Source: Haemophilus parainfluenzae
GTDB taxonomy: Bacteria > Pseudomonadota > Gammaproteobacteria > Enterobacterales > Pasteurellaceae
Direction of reading: 5' to 3'
DNA: 64,000 bases
Assembly (NCBI RefSeq): GCF_014931375.1
Contig: NZ_CP063117.1
Location: 1,364,501 to 1,428,500 of the forward strand
The notes under the pieces: model-generated
Told to the model about the DNA's origin: nothing
Seen by the model: only the letters and a program-made list of their open reading frames with translations
The model's database searches: none
Made by a program: the position numbers and the translations under genes
In this document: positions 45,662 through 54,929 of the stretch, one piece after another
How positions within the stretch are numbered: the stretch's first letter is position 1
Layout: every line of letters starts with the position of its first letter

Positions 45662-45697
45662 GACCGCGCTTTAAGCATTTAAAGTGCGGTTATTTTT
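45662..45697 (+). terminator. Terminator after the YnhF-like gene
   Basis: ACCGCGCTTT (45663-45672) and AAAGTGCGGT (45681-45690) form a stem with one G-T pair, then T-rich. One arm is a perfect USS and the other is one base off. Confidence 0.8.
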
Positions 45698-45815
45698 TTA
45701 AGGCTTTTTAAAGTTGTGTTAAAAGCCATGCCATAGGACTATTTCTTTAGTATAATTTGCAACTATTTCCGTTTGTTGTAATCAAAATACTGCAAAAACC
45801 AAATTTGAGATAATT

Positions 45816-46586
45816 ATGAATAAATATTTGATTTCACTAGATAAAGATGTTCAGCGTCGTGAGCTGTTTTTTGCTCAACCAGATACGGCAGATTTCGTTG
45901 TATTTTCAGCCATTAATACCATGAAAAAAGAATGGGATGAATTGGCAGAAGTATTCAATCCAACGAAGTTTGAACAGCATTATGGGCGCAACGTCACAAA
46001 AGGTGAAATAGGTTGTACATTAAGTCATTTAGCGGTTTATCGCCAGATCGTAGAAGATCAAAATGTGACGGAAAATGACTATGCATTGATCTGTGAAGAT
46101 GATGCGTTATTTAATGCTAATTTATCACCAAAAACGATCGCACTTTTAACCGAAAAATGTGATGCAGATATTGTATTAATCGGGCAGTCAAAAATTGCGG
46201 AATTTGATGATGTGGAATTAGAAATTAATTATCCAACCACTTTTTCATTCTTGCGCCAAACTATTGGTGATGTCACCGTGGCTTACCCGTATAAAAGTTA
46301 TTTCGCAGGTACGGTGGCATACTTAATCAAAAAATCAGCGGCACGTGCATTTTTAAAGCAACTTGAACAAGAAAAACCGTTTTGGCTTGCTGATGATTTC
46401 TTGCTATTTGAAACCCAATTCCAGATTAATAACAATGTGGTTCGACCGCTTGTGGCGATTGAAAATCCACAATTAGTGAGTAATTTGGAAGCGATTCGCG
46501 GTTCAAAATCTAATAATTTAGTGAAGAAATTAATTAAATATCCACTCAAAAAAATCTTAGCAGTGAAAAAGAATTTAGGAAAATAA
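45816..46586 (+). CDS. Glycosyltransferase family 25 (LOS/LPS type)
   Basis: A predicted cytosolic sugar transferase for lipooligosaccharide or another surface glycan. The 256 residues have the GT25 blocks [18 protein letters not shown] and [10 protein letters not shown] (acidic nucleotide-sugar/metal site), plus [20 protein letters not shown] near the C-terminus. It resembles the Haemophilus Lex2B/LpsA group, though the sugar cannot be told. A -10 TATAAT lies at 45751-45756. First of four genes in one direction. No phase-variation repeats are present in or before it. Confidence 0.88.
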   Translation: MNKYLISLDKDVQRRELFFAQPDTADFVVFSAINTMKKEWDELAEVFNPTKFEQHYGRNVTKGEIGCTLSHLAVYRQIVEDQNVTENDYALICEDDALFNANLSPKTIALLTEKCDADIVLIGQSKIAEFDDVELEINYPTTFSFLRQTIGDVTVAYPYKSYFAGTVAYLIKKSAARAFLKQLEQEKPFWLADDFLLFETQFQINNNVVRPLVAIENPQLVSNLEAIRGSKSNNLVKKLIKYPLKKILAVKKNLGK

Positions 46587-46593
46587 CGTAAAA

Positions 46594-47793
46594 ATGACCG
46601 CACTTTTTAATCTTTTTTATCTTTACGATCCTTGGCTGTTTCATGTTGTACGAATGTCATTCGTCGCAGGTTTAGCGGCATTGGTTGTATTGGCTTATCA
46701 GTATTTTAAAAAGCAGAAACCACAAGGTATTACCGTGCCAGTGGATAGTTTAGTCGTTATCATTGGGCTGATTGCATTTAGCGTGATTCCACTTTTAGTC
46801 AATGGTACGCGAGATTTTTCTGTCATCACCATGTATGTGAAAGAGCTGATTTTATTTATCTTCGGCGTGGGACTTTATAATGCCTTCTATGCCAATGTAA
46901 ATGATCAACTGAAGGTGGTGCGTGATTTACAACTCGGTGTAGTAGTGCAGTTTGCAGTAGGCGTGATTGGCTTACTCGGTGCATCATTTATGATTGATTT
47001 CTTGCTTTCAACCAATGCGGTGTTGCCTGCACGTTTTTATGGTTCGGAGCAGGAGTATCGTTTATATAACATCACCGCAACTGCCTTTTTCCAGTTGAGT
47101 TTATTCTATTTAATGCTGTTGCATTTCTTACTGGCTTACAACGCTAAACATAATACGCTTCCGAGTATTCTGGTATTTTTAATGTTATGTATCGGATTAA
47201 TTTCAGGGCGTACATTCCTTCTGTTATCGGTTGTGAGCATTTTAGTGTATTTCAAATGGCGTTATGTTCCATCACTCATTGCGTTTGCTGTTTTGGTATT
47301 ATTACTGGCCTATTTCTTACCTGAAAATCCTTATGTGGCACATGCTTTAGAGCCCGTGATTAATTTATTACACGGTGCAGGATTTGTCAGTTCGTCAACA
47401 GATACCTTGATGAAAAACCACCTCTTTATGCCAACGCTCAAGCAGTTCATTTATGGCGATGGTATGTATATGACAGGTGAGTTAGAAGTTGGCCGTTATT
47501 ATGGGCATACGGACTCTGGTTTCTTACGCCAAATTCTTTATGGCGGCGTGTCTTATGCTTTAGTGTGTTTTGCCGTGACATTCTATTTTGTACGCAAAGT
47601 TGCCTTAAACTGGTTTGATGGCAGCTGGAAATTTATTCTTTCTGCCTTTGTGATTTTAGCGTTCTGTAACATCAAAGCGGATACCTTTGCTTTCCCAGGC
47701 ATTATGTTTGTCATGCTGATGTTCTTATCGCTTTTTGGCACTCACGGTAAACAACTTATTTTATTTAAACAACAGGAGCAGAAAGATGTTTAG
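46594..47793 (+). CDS. Polytopic membrane protein, possible glycan polymerase (Wzy-like)
   Basis: A 399-residue protein with about 11 hydrophobic helices and a large loop before the last helices. The loop region contains YGDGMYMTGELEVGRYYGHTDSGFLRQILYGG, reminiscent of O-antigen polymerase/ligase proteins, where a His/Asp-Ser/Gly-Phe block precedes helices. Position among glycosyltransferases supports polymerase or ligase activity, but sequence motifs alone do not prove it. A USS forms codons 2-4, directly after the ATG. It overlaps the next gene by 8 bases. Confidence 0.7.
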   Translation: MTALFNLFYLYDPWLFHVVRMSFVAGLAALVVLAYQYFKKQKPQGITVPVDSLVVIIGLIAFSVIPLLVNGTRDFSVITMYVKELILFIFGVGLYNAFYANVNDQLKVVRDLQLGVVVQFAVGVIGLLGASFMIDFLLSTNAVLPARFYGSEQEYRLYNITATAFFQLSLFYLMLLHFLLAYNAKHNTLPSILVFLMLCIGLISGRTFLLLSVVSILVYFKWRYVPSLIAFAVLVLLLAYFLPENPYVAHALEPVINLLHGAGFVSSSTDTLMKNHLFMPTLKQFIYGDGMYMTGELEVGRYYGHTDSGFLRQILYGGVSYALVCFAVTFYFVRKVALNWFDGSWKFILSAFVILAFCNIKADTFAFPGIMFVMLMFLSLFGTHGKQLILFKQQEQKDV

Positions 47794-48667
47794 TATCATC
47801 GTGCCTTCTTATAATCGGAAAGAAGAAATTCCTGCCTTATTGGAAAGTTTAACTAAGCAAACCACCTATAATTTTGATGTGGTGATTGTGGATGATTGCT
47901 CGAAAGAACCCGTTGAAGTGACACAATCGTATCCATTTGCAGTTAAAGTTATTCGTAACGAAACCAATCAAGGGGCGGCAGAAAGCCGTAATATTGGGGT
48001 ACGAAATGCGGATAATGAATGGTTGTTATTTCTTGATGACGATGATCGTTTTGCAAATGATAAATGTCAGAAATTAGCCGATGTGATTGCCGAGCATCCC
48101 GATGTTAACTTTGTGTATCATCCAGCTAAATGTGAAATGGTCAATGAAGGTTTTAGCTATGTGACTAACCCCATTGATCCACAAGAGATTAGCGTAGAGC
48201 GAATTTTACTGGCGAATAAAATCGGTGGTATGCCGATGATTGGGGTAAAAAAAGATCTGTTTTTAAAAATTGGTGGATTATCGACCGCACTTCGTTCATT
48301 GGAAGACTACGATTTCTTGCTGAAGCTTGTACAAGATCCAACGTTTAAAGCGTACAAAGTGGCAGAACCATTAACTTATTGTACCTTCCATACCAAGCGT
48401 TCTAGCGTATCAACGGATACGACTAATACGCAAAAAGCGATTGATTATATCCGTGAACATTATGTGAAAACGGCAGAGCAAGAAAAGAATTTTGCCATCA
48501 ACGCACAATATATGTTGGCTTACCCACATATTATGAATTTATCCCGTAAAGCCGCTTTTTACTATTTTGAGATTTTTAAATTAACGAAAAGTATTAAGCA
48601 GCTAGTCATTGCCTTTGTGGTTTTAATTTCACCTAAATTGGCAATTAATTTGAAACGGTTTATGTAG
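47786..48667 (+). CDS. Glycosyltransferase family 2
   Basis: A 293-residue GT-A fold transferase starting MFSIIVPSYNRKEEIPALLESL, with VVIVDDCS and the metal-binding LFLDDDDRF block. The start at 47786 has AGGAGC and overlaps the preceding stop by 8 bases; the frame is open further upstream but without similarity. A C-terminal amphipathic/hydrophobic part may contact the membrane. Donor and acceptor unknown. Confidence 0.88.
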   Translation: MFSIIVPSYNRKEEIPALLESLTKQTTYNFDVVIVDDCSKEPVEVTQSYPFAVKVIRNETNQGAAESRNIGVRNADNEWLLFLDDDDRFANDKCQKLADVIAEHPDVNFVYHPAKCEMVNEGFSYVTNPIDPQEISVERILLANKIGGMPMIGVKKDLFLKIGGLSTALRSLEDYDFLLKLVQDPTFKAYKVAEPLTYCTFHTKRSSVSTDTTNTQKAIDYIREHYVKTAEQEKNFAINAQYMLAYPHIMNLSRKAAFYYFEIFKLTKSIKQLVIAFVVLISPKLAINLKRFM

Positions 48668-48689
48668 ATAACTTATTAGATAGAGAAGT

Positions 48690-49493
48690 ATGAAATTTTC
48701 AGTTTTAATGTCCTTATACATTAAGGAAAATCCACAATATTTAAGAGAGTGTTTTGAAAGTTTAGTGGCTCAAACCCATCCTGCAGATGAGATTGTGTTG
48801 GTGTTTGATGGTGCTGTCACACCTGAATTGGAGGCCGTGGTTTCTGAATTCGAAACAAAATTACCCTTAAACTTAGTGAAGTTGCCAAAAAATTTAGGCT
48901 TAGGCAAAGCGCTTAATGAAGGTTTGAAACATTGTTCGCACGATTGGGTATTTCGTATGGATACCGATGATATTTGTGTGCCAGAACGTTTTGCAAAACA
49001 AGTGTCGTTTATTGAGCAACATCCGGATACGATTATTTTCGGTGGGCAGATTGCTGAGTTTGGCGAAAATATTCAAGACATCGTGGCATATCGTAACGTG
49101 CCGACTGAAGCACAAGATATCGTTAAATTTACCCAAAAACGTTGTCCGTTCAATCACATGACGGTGGCATATCAAAAAAGTGCGGTTATTAATTGTGGTG
49201 GATATGAGGATTTACAGGAAGATTATTACCTGTGGATTAAGCTTGTGGCGCAAGGACAAAAAGTGGCAAACTTGCCGGACATTTTAGTTTATGCCCGCGT
49301 GGGTAATGGCATGGTAGGGCGTCGTCGTGGTTTAAACCAAGCGAAAGCAGAATGGCGTTTATTTAAATTGAAACATCGCTTAGGTATTCAAGGCTTATTT
49401 TCAGGCTTATTCACCTTTGCCTTGCGCTCAGGTTCTCGCTTATTACCAACCTCATTATTGAAAGCTGTTTATAACAAATTTTTACGCAAATAA
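48690..49493 (+). CDS. Glycosyltransferase family 2 (AmsE/LsgF-like)
   Basis: A 267-residue GT-A transferase: FSVLMSLYIKENPQYLRECFESL at the start, EIVLVFDG, WVFRMDTDDICVPERF (DxD site), and HMTVAYQKSAVINCGGYEDLQEDYYLW, typical of AmsE-type enzymes of exopolysaccharide or LOS synthesis. Last gene of the glycan cluster; mltB follows after 34 bases and may be co-transcribed. An internal USS is present near codon 165. Confidence 0.87.
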   Translation: MKFSVLMSLYIKENPQYLRECFESLVAQTHPADEIVLVFDGAVTPELEAVVSEFETKLPLNLVKLPKNLGLGKALNEGLKHCSHDWVFRMDTDDICVPERFAKQVSFIEQHPDTIIFGGQIAEFGENIQDIVAYRNVPTEAQDIVKFTQKRCPFNHMTVAYQKSAVINCGGYEDLQEDYYLWIKLVAQGQKVANLPDILVYARVGNGMVGRRRGLNQAKAEWRLFKLKHRLGIQGLFSGLFTFALRSGSRLLPTSLLKAVYNKFLRK

Positions 49494-49527
49494 TGCGATA
49501 TTTTGAACATTAAAAAAAGGAAAAGAA

Positions 49528-50646
49528 ATGAATTTAATCTCAACGTTAAAAATGACTGCATTATCGACCGCACTTTTATTGGCGGGTTGTTCAAGTAATA
49601 CGACAACAACGGCAACCTCATCCACGAAAAGTATTCCGTCAGTAAGCAGTAATGCTGTTTATAGCAAACCAAGAACTTTAGATAACTTTAATGATTATGT
49701 TCAGTTCTTAAAAGGCAAAGCGGCTGCTGAAGGCGTATCATTGTCAGTATTGAATGCACAAAATAATATTCAATATATGCAAAAGGCTGTAGATTTGGAT
49801 CGTGCACAAGCGGGGAGAAGCCAACGTAATGCGGATCAACCACAGTTACCGAATCCAAACGGTACAACGAATTATTTGAATAAAGTACTGACCCAAAACA
49901 AAGTAGACATTGCCGAAGAGCGTTATTGGGAAGTCCAGGCACCATTACAACAAGCAAGCCAACGCTATGGCGTTCAACAAGAATATATCCTTGCTTTATG
50001 GGGTATGGAAAGTAGTTTTGGCTATTATCAAGGTAGCTATGATGTACTATCAGCTTTAGCCACATTAGCCTTTGATGGTAGACGTGAAGCCTTATTTAGC
50101 AAAGAATTTGTGAATGCGATGAAGATGTTAGAACGTGATCATATTCAACGCAATAAAATGTTAGGCTCTTGGGCGGGTGCAATGGGACAAACTCAATTTA
50201 TGCCAAGCGCATTCTTAAATTATGCAGCAGATGGTAATAATGATGGTGTGAAGGATATTTGGACAAACCAATTTGATGCGTTTGCTTCAATTGCAAATTA
50301 TCTCCACACTGTAGGTTGGGATAACAAATTGCCTTGGGGCGTTGAAGTCACATTAAATCAACCATTAGATTTATCGCTTTCAGGTATTGAGAAGAACAAA
50401 GCTCGTTCACTCAGCGACTGGCAGTCTAAAGGCGTCACTTTAGCGAGCTTTAGCCAACAAGAACAAGATAAACTTGCTGCGCTTTCTCAAGCTGATCTTT
50501 GGCTCGTTCGCCCTGATAAAGAAGTTGGTCGCGCATTCTTGGTTTCCAATAACTACCGCACGATTTTAGATTGGAACAAATCAAATTACTTCGGCGTGAG
50601 CATCGGTATGTTTGCTGATCGCATTAAGATGGCCACCGGCTTGTAG
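49528..50646 (+). CDS. mltB: Membrane-bound lytic murein transglycosylase B
   Basis: Cleaves peptidoglycan glycan strands to form 1,6-anhydromuramyl ends at the outer membrane. It has 372 residues. The signal peptide has a lipobox LLAGC (Cys21), then a low-complexity Ser/Thr linker and the family 3 transglycosylase domain, with catalytic Glu in LWGMESSFGYYQG and GAMGQTQFMPSAFLNYAADGN. A USS lies within the signal-peptide codons. A perfect palindromic terminator follows. Confidence 0.94.
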   Translation: MNLISTLKMTALSTALLLAGCSSNTTTTATSSTKSIPSVSSNAVYSKPRTLDNFNDYVQFLKGKAAAEGVSLSVLNAQNNIQYMQKAVDLDRAQAGRSQRNADQPQLPNPNGTTNYLNKVLTQNKVDIAEERYWEVQAPLQQASQRYGVQQEYILALWGMESSFGYYQGSYDVLSALATLAFDGRREALFSKEFVNAMKMLERDHIQRNKMLGSWAGAMGQTQFMPSAFLNYAADGNNDGVKDIWTNQFDAFASIANYLHTVGWDNKLPWGVEVTLNQPLDLSLSGIEKNKARSLSDWQSKGVTLASFSQQEQDKLAALSQADLWLVRPDKEVGRAFLVSNNYRTILDWNKSNYFGVSIGMFADRIKMATGL

Positions 50647-50665
50647 AAAATTATTTTCCTTTTAT

Positions 50666-50697
50666 AATCCAACAAAGCTTTGTTGGATTATTTTTTA
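50666..50697 (+). terminator. Terminator after mltB
   Basis: A perfect 24-base palindrome (50666-50689) with arms AATCCAACAAAG and CTTTGTTGGATT, followed by ATTTTTT. Confidence 0.88.
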
Positions 50698-50725
50698 TCT
50701 ATAATTTGAATATTTGGAGAACACG

Positions 50726-51865
50726 ATGCAAAAAAAATGGCTTTCTATTTTATTGTTTGCACCTTTGATGCAGAGTAGCTATGCATTGGCTGATCAAGTT
50801 ACGAAAAAAGAATTGGATTATAAAGCACTCGGTGAAGTGTTGTTTTTTGATAAATCGATTTCTTTTAATAAAACACAAAGCTGTTCAACCTGTCATAGTC
50901 CAGATACCGCTTTTGTGGATCAACGTAAGAATTCTGCAAATCAAATGGTCTCAGAAGGGGATAATCCTCATCTTCATGGTAATCGCAATGCCAATACTGC
51001 GCTTTATGCGATGTTCTCACCGAATTTTCATTTCGATAAAAAAATTCAAGATTATGTAGGCGGACAGTTCTGGGATGGCCGAGCGAAAGATTTAGCCGAG
51101 CAAGCAGGCGGACCACCAGTAAACCCAGTAGAGATGGGCATGCCAGATAAGAAAGCTATTGTTGAACGTTTAAAAGCGGATCCGACTTATTATAAACCTA
51201 TTACAGATCTTTATGGCGAAAGCATTTGGGCAGATGCCGACAAGATTTATGCCATCATGGAAAAAGCCATTGGTGAGTTCGAAAAACAGGAATTATTTGC
51301 GCAATTCTCTTCAAAATATGATCGTGCTTTAAAAGGTGAAGCAGAATTGACCGCACTTGAATCTAAAGGTAAGGCATTATTTTTCGATAAAACACGCACA
51401 AATTGTAGTAACTGCCACCAATCAAGTGAAGCGAATTCAGCAACAGAAACCTTTACGAATTACCGCTATTTCAATATCGGCGTACCAAGTAATCAAGAAT
51501 TAATTAAGCACAACAAATTAGCTGCCGATTTTGTGGATAATGGGCTATTGGATAATCCGATGGTGAAAGGCGATAAAAAGCAAAAAGGCAAATTTAAAGT
51601 GCCAACTTTGCGTAACATCAGTGTCACTGCACCTTATATGCATAACGGCGTTTTCCGTGATTTAAAAACTGTTTTGTTATTTAAAGACAGTTTTAATAAT
51701 CCTAATCGTAAAATCAATCCTGAAACAGGAAAAGCGTGGGAGAAAGCCGAATATGCTCAAACCATCAATCCTGATGTTTTAAAAGCAAAACCGTTTACAG
51801 ATGAAGAGATTAACGCATTAGAAGCATTCTTAAAAACATTAACTGACGAAGCTTACGAAGAATAA
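50726..51865 (+). CDS. ccp: Di-haem cytochrome c peroxidase
   Basis: A periplasmic enzyme reducing hydrogen peroxide to water with electrons from small c-type cytochromes or cupredoxins. The ATG at 50726 (GGAGAAC ribosome site) gives 379 residues with a signal peptide ending around ALADQ. Two CxxCH haem sites are visible: SCSTCH (Cys53, Cys56, His57) and NCSNCH. The C-terminal part, KFKVPTLRNISVTAPYMHNGVFRDL, is typical of the CcpA/MauG family. A pseudoazurin encoded 3 kb downstream is a plausible donor. Confidence 0.93.
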   Translation: MQKKWLSILLFAPLMQSSYALADQVTKKELDYKALGEVLFFDKSISFNKTQSCSTCHSPDTAFVDQRKNSANQMVSEGDNPHLHGNRNANTALYAMFSPNFHFDKKIQDYVGGQFWDGRAKDLAEQAGGPPVNPVEMGMPDKKAIVERLKADPTYYKPITDLYGESIWADADKIYAIMEKAIGEFEKQELFAQFSSKYDRALKGEAELTALESKGKALFFDKTRTNCSNCHQSSEANSATETFTNYRYFNIGVPSNQELIKHNKLAADFVDNGLLDNPMVKGDKKQKGKFKVPTLRNISVTAPYMHNGVFRDLKTVLLFKDSFNNPNRKINPETGKAWEKAEYAQTINPDVLKAKPFTDEEINALEAFLKTLTDEAYEE

Positions 51866-51914
51866 TTAATCGCCTGAGTTGAATTTAGCAATCGTTTTCG
51901 GTATTATTCGCATC

Positions 51915-51933
51915 GATAATTATTATCATTTAC
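51915..51933 (+). promoter_or_regulatory. Fur box upstream of the FecBCD-type operon
   Basis: The 19 bases GATAATTATTATCATTTAC match the consensus GATAATGATAATCATTATC at 15 positions. They lie 31 bases before the start codon. Iron-loaded Fur would repress the ABC transporter operon. Confidence 0.75.
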
Positions 51934-51963
51934 TTTCTTGATTTTACTCAGGAGATTTTTCTT

Positions 51964-53079
51964 ATGAAAAAACGTTTTTCAACTTTAGCGATTGCTACTA
52001 TTCTTGGTTTAAGTGCAGGTTTTGCCAATGCTGACCCCGTGAAAGTAAAAGATATACTTGATCGTGAAGTCACTGTTGATTTACCGGCAAAACGCGTGGT
52101 ACTTGGTTTCTATTATCAAGATTATATGGCAGTTGGTGGTGACAAAGCGTTAGATAACGTTGTCGGTTTTTCTAAGAAAGTATGGTCTTCTTGGGCACCA
52201 GCAAGCTGGGAGTTATTCAGCAAAGCGGTGCCAAAATTGAATCAATTAGATGATGTGGGTGAAGTGGAAGAAGGCACATTCTCTGTGGAAAAAGTGCTTT
52301 CATTAAAACCTGATCTTTTAGTCTTAGCTGATTGGCAGTACGAAATGTTAGGTTCTGATTTAGATGCCATTAATGAAGCGGGCATTCCAATTGTGGTATT
52401 AGATTACAATGCTCAAACCTTAGATAAGCACATTAAATCTACTGAAATTATTGGCGAATTAACAGGTCAGAAAGATCGCGCAGCAAAAATTGCGAAAGAA
52501 TACAAAGACATTGTTGAACATATCCAGACTACGGTTAAAAATGCAAAATTAGCAAAACAACCAAAAGTGTATGTAGAGTTTGGTCGTGGTGGCCCAGCTG
52601 AACAAGGTATGACTTTCTTCTCTAGCATGTGGGGCTCTATGATTAGCCTTGTTGGTGCAGAAAACGTGGCGCCTGCAGAAATTGGCAAATGGGGTACGTT
52701 GGCTGCAGAGAAAGTGTTAGCCGCGAAACCGGATGCAATTATTATTACAGGCCGTGAAACTGAATTGAAGAAAAATCAAGACGGTATGGTAATGGGCTTT
52801 GGTATTGAAAAAGCAGAAGCAGAACGTCGTTTAAACGCATTCAAACATCGTGCGGGTTGGGCTGAATTACCGGCAGTGAAAAACAACCGTGTTTACGCAG
52901 CCTATCATGCGAACTCTCGTACGTTATCTGACAGTGCTTCAGTTCAGTTTGTGGCTAAAGCCGCTTATCCTGATCTATTTAAAGATTTAGATCCGCAACA
53001 AACTTACTTAAACTTCTATAAAAACTACTTACCGGTTACCCCGGAAGGTACGATTTATCTTTTCCCTGAAACCAAATAA
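51964..53079 (+). CDS. FecB-family ABC transporter substrate-binding protein (iron-type)
   Basis: A 371-residue periplasmic protein with a signal peptide ending ANA (residue 23). The two-lobed class III binding-protein fold is shown by KVKDILDREVTVDLPAKRVVLGF at the start, LKPDLLVLADWQ and KVLAAKPDAIIITGRE. Such proteins bind iron chelates, haem or, in MolA of H. influenzae, molybdate. The Fur box favours iron. Since FdhF needs molybdenum, the molybdate alternative should be kept in mind. First of a four-gene operon. Confidence 0.88.
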   Translation: MKKRFSTLAIATILGLSAGFANADPVKVKDILDREVTVDLPAKRVVLGFYYQDYMAVGGDKALDNVVGFSKKVWSSWAPASWELFSKAVPKLNQLDDVGEVEEGTFSVEKVLSLKPDLLVLADWQYEMLGSDLDAINEAGIPIVVLDYNAQTLDKHIKSTEIIGELTGQKDRAAKIAKEYKDIVEHIQTTVKNAKLAKQPKVYVEFGRGGPAEQGMTFFSSMWGSMISLVGAENVAPAEIGKWGTLAAEKVLAAKPDAIIITGRETELKKNQDGMVMGFGIEKAEAERRLNAFKHRAGWAELPAVKNNRVYAAYHANSRTLSDSASVQFVAKAAYPDLFKDLDPQQTYLNFYKNYLPVTPEGTIYLFPETK

Positions 53080-53094
53080 AGGAAACGTTAATCA

Positions 53095-54144
53095 ATGAAA
53101 AACAATTCTGTTGTAGCAGATATTGTGGCTAACCAGCGTAAGCTTGAACGCAAACGCTGGTTTGTTATTTTATCTTTTCTTGTGATTGGTGTGATCAGTC
53201 TTATTCTCGACGTGATGACAGGCCCAGCGATGCTATCGGTATCTGAAGTTGTGAATGCGTTATTCGGCATCGGTGAAGTCGATAAAATGACTAACAATAT
53301 TGTGCATAATTTACGTTTACCGATGGCATTGATGGCGCTTGTAGTCGGGGCAACATTGGCTGTAGGTGGGGCAGAGATCCAAACCTTATTAAATAACCCT
53401 ATGGCAAGTCCTTATACATTAGGACTCGCTGCAGCAGCAGGTTTTGGGGCTTCTGTTGTGATTGCTTTCGGAAGTTTTGGTTTACCGGTACAAATTGCAG
53501 TGCCAATTGGTGCGTTTGTCATGACCATGCTTGCGTCAGGGATTCTTTTCTTGTTCGCGTCTAAACGTCGTTTTAATTCTGAAATGCTCGTACTGGTAGG
53601 GATTGCATTGCTCTTTATTTTCCAATCCTTACTCTCATTAGTACAATTTATTTCGGCTCCCGAAGTCTCGCAGCAAATTCTGTTTTGGCTATTTGGTAGC
53701 TTAAATAAAGCCACGTGGCAAAGCTTAGTCATCATTACTGTTGTGACAACGATATGCGTAGCATTACTTTCAAAAGAGCTTTGGAAATTGACCGCACTTC
53801 GTTTAGGTGAAGATCGTGCAGCAAGTCTTGGTATCAATTTGCAAGTATTACGTATCAAGGTATTAGTTCTTGTCGCAATGATGACGGCGACAGCAATTAG
53901 TTTCGTTGGCGTGATTGGCTTTATCGGCTTAGTTGCACCACATGTTGCTCGAATGTTACTTGGTGAAGATCAACGTTTCTTCTTACCGGGCGCAATGTTA
54001 GTCGGTGCAGCATTCTTATCCCTTTCTTCGGTATTATCCAAAGTTATTATCCCTGGTGCATTATTCCCAGTAGGGATTGTTACCTCGTTTATTGGGGTGC
54101 CTTTCTTCTTTTGGATTATTTTAAATAACAAGAGGGGACAATAA
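53095..54144 (+). CDS. FecCD-family ABC transporter permease
   Basis: A 349-residue inner-membrane protein with about ten helices. Family signatures are LLNNPMASPYTLGLAAAAGFGASV and GVIGFIGLVAPHVARMLLGEDQR, the latter being the ATPase-coupling region of BtuC/FecD proteins. It forms a homodimer in such transporters, so a single permease gene is enough. The stop overlaps the ATPase start (TAATG). Confidence 0.93.
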   Translation: MKNNSVVADIVANQRKLERKRWFVILSFLVIGVISLILDVMTGPAMLSVSEVVNALFGIGEVDKMTNNIVHNLRLPMALMALVVGATLAVGGAEIQTLLNNPMASPYTLGLAAAAGFGASVVIAFGSFGLPVQIAVPIGAFVMTMLASGILFLFASKRRFNSEMLVLVGIALLFIFQSLLSLVQFISAPEVSQQILFWLFGSLNKATWQSLVIITVVTTICVALLSKELWKLTALRLGEDRAASLGINLQVLRIKVLVLVAMMTATAISFVGVIGFIGLVAPHVARMLLGEDQRFFLPGAMLVGAAFLSLSSVLSKVIIPGALFPVGIVTSFIGVPFFFWIILNNKRGQ

Positions 54145-54917
54145 TGTTAGAATTAAAGAATCTTACGGTAAAACGAGGTGATCTCACCGTTGCTGATCAC
54201 ATTAATGTCCGTTTTGAAGAAGGTAAAGTTTACACGGTGCTTGGGCCAAACGGCACGGGAAAATCCTCCATGCTGAAAACCATTTTTGGTGAATTACCAC
54301 ATGAAGGAATGATTACCTATCAAGGCAAACAGCTAGAACGGACGAAGTTAGCAGATTGGCGTAAACCAATTGGTTATATGCCTCAAGATAGCCGAGTAGA
54401 TGCAAGCTTGACCGCACTTGAAGTTGTCCTTTTGGGACGAATGGATAGTCTAACGATGCGAGTAAGCGATGAGCTTCTCACTGAAGCAGCAAGTATTATG
54501 GCACAATTAGGCATTGGTCATTTAGCCCATCGTGATATTCTGAATCTCAGTGGTGGACAGCGTCAAATGGTGATGTTTGCCCAGGTTTTATTACGTGAGC
54601 CACAGATTTTAATGTTAGACGAGCCGGTGAGTGCGTTAGATATGCATCATCAGCTTAATCTATTAGAAGAAGTTTACACCTATACGAAACAGAAAAATCT
54701 GATTACTATAATGGTATTACATGATTTAAGTCTTGCCGCTCAATTTTCAGATGAGTTGATTTTACTTGGTGAAGGTAAAGTGCAAGGCGTGGGCGATGCG
54801 CATCATGTTTTACAAGTTGAAACCATTAATCGTTTATATCGTGTAAACGTTGAATTATTACAATGTAGCGCAGGTTTGCCGGTGGTTCGTCCACAACGTA
54901 AATCAGCACATTCTTAG
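54144..54917 (+). CDS. FecE/FhuC-type ABC transporter ATPase
   Basis: A 257-residue ATPase: Walker A LGPNGTGKSS (34-43), Q-loop YMPQDS, signature NLSGGQRQ, Walker B ILMLDEPVSALD and the switch His in VLHDLSLAAQF. It energises the permease for iron-complex uptake. An internal USS lies near codon 88. Confidence 0.94.
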   Translation: MLELKNLTVKRGDLTVADHINVRFEEGKVYTVLGPNGTGKSSMLKTIFGELPHEGMITYQGKQLERTKLADWRKPIGYMPQDSRVDASLTALEVVLLGRMDSLTMRVSDELLTEAASIMAQLGIGHLAHRDILNLSGGQRQMVMFAQVLLREPQILMLDEPVSALDMHHQLNLLEEVYTYTKQKNLITIMVLHDLSLAAQFSDELILLGEGKVQGVGDAHHVLQVETINRLYRVNVELLQCSAGLPVVRPQRKSAHS

Positions 54918-54929
54918 AAGGAAATGAAA

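Noticed and set aside
45700..49500. Phase-variable tetranucleotide repeats in the glycan genes
   Set aside because: No tandem repeats of the Haemophilus LOS type were found in or before these genes.
53412..53858. 148-codon antisense open frame in the FecCD permease gene
   Set aside because: Shadow of the permease helices; no family features.
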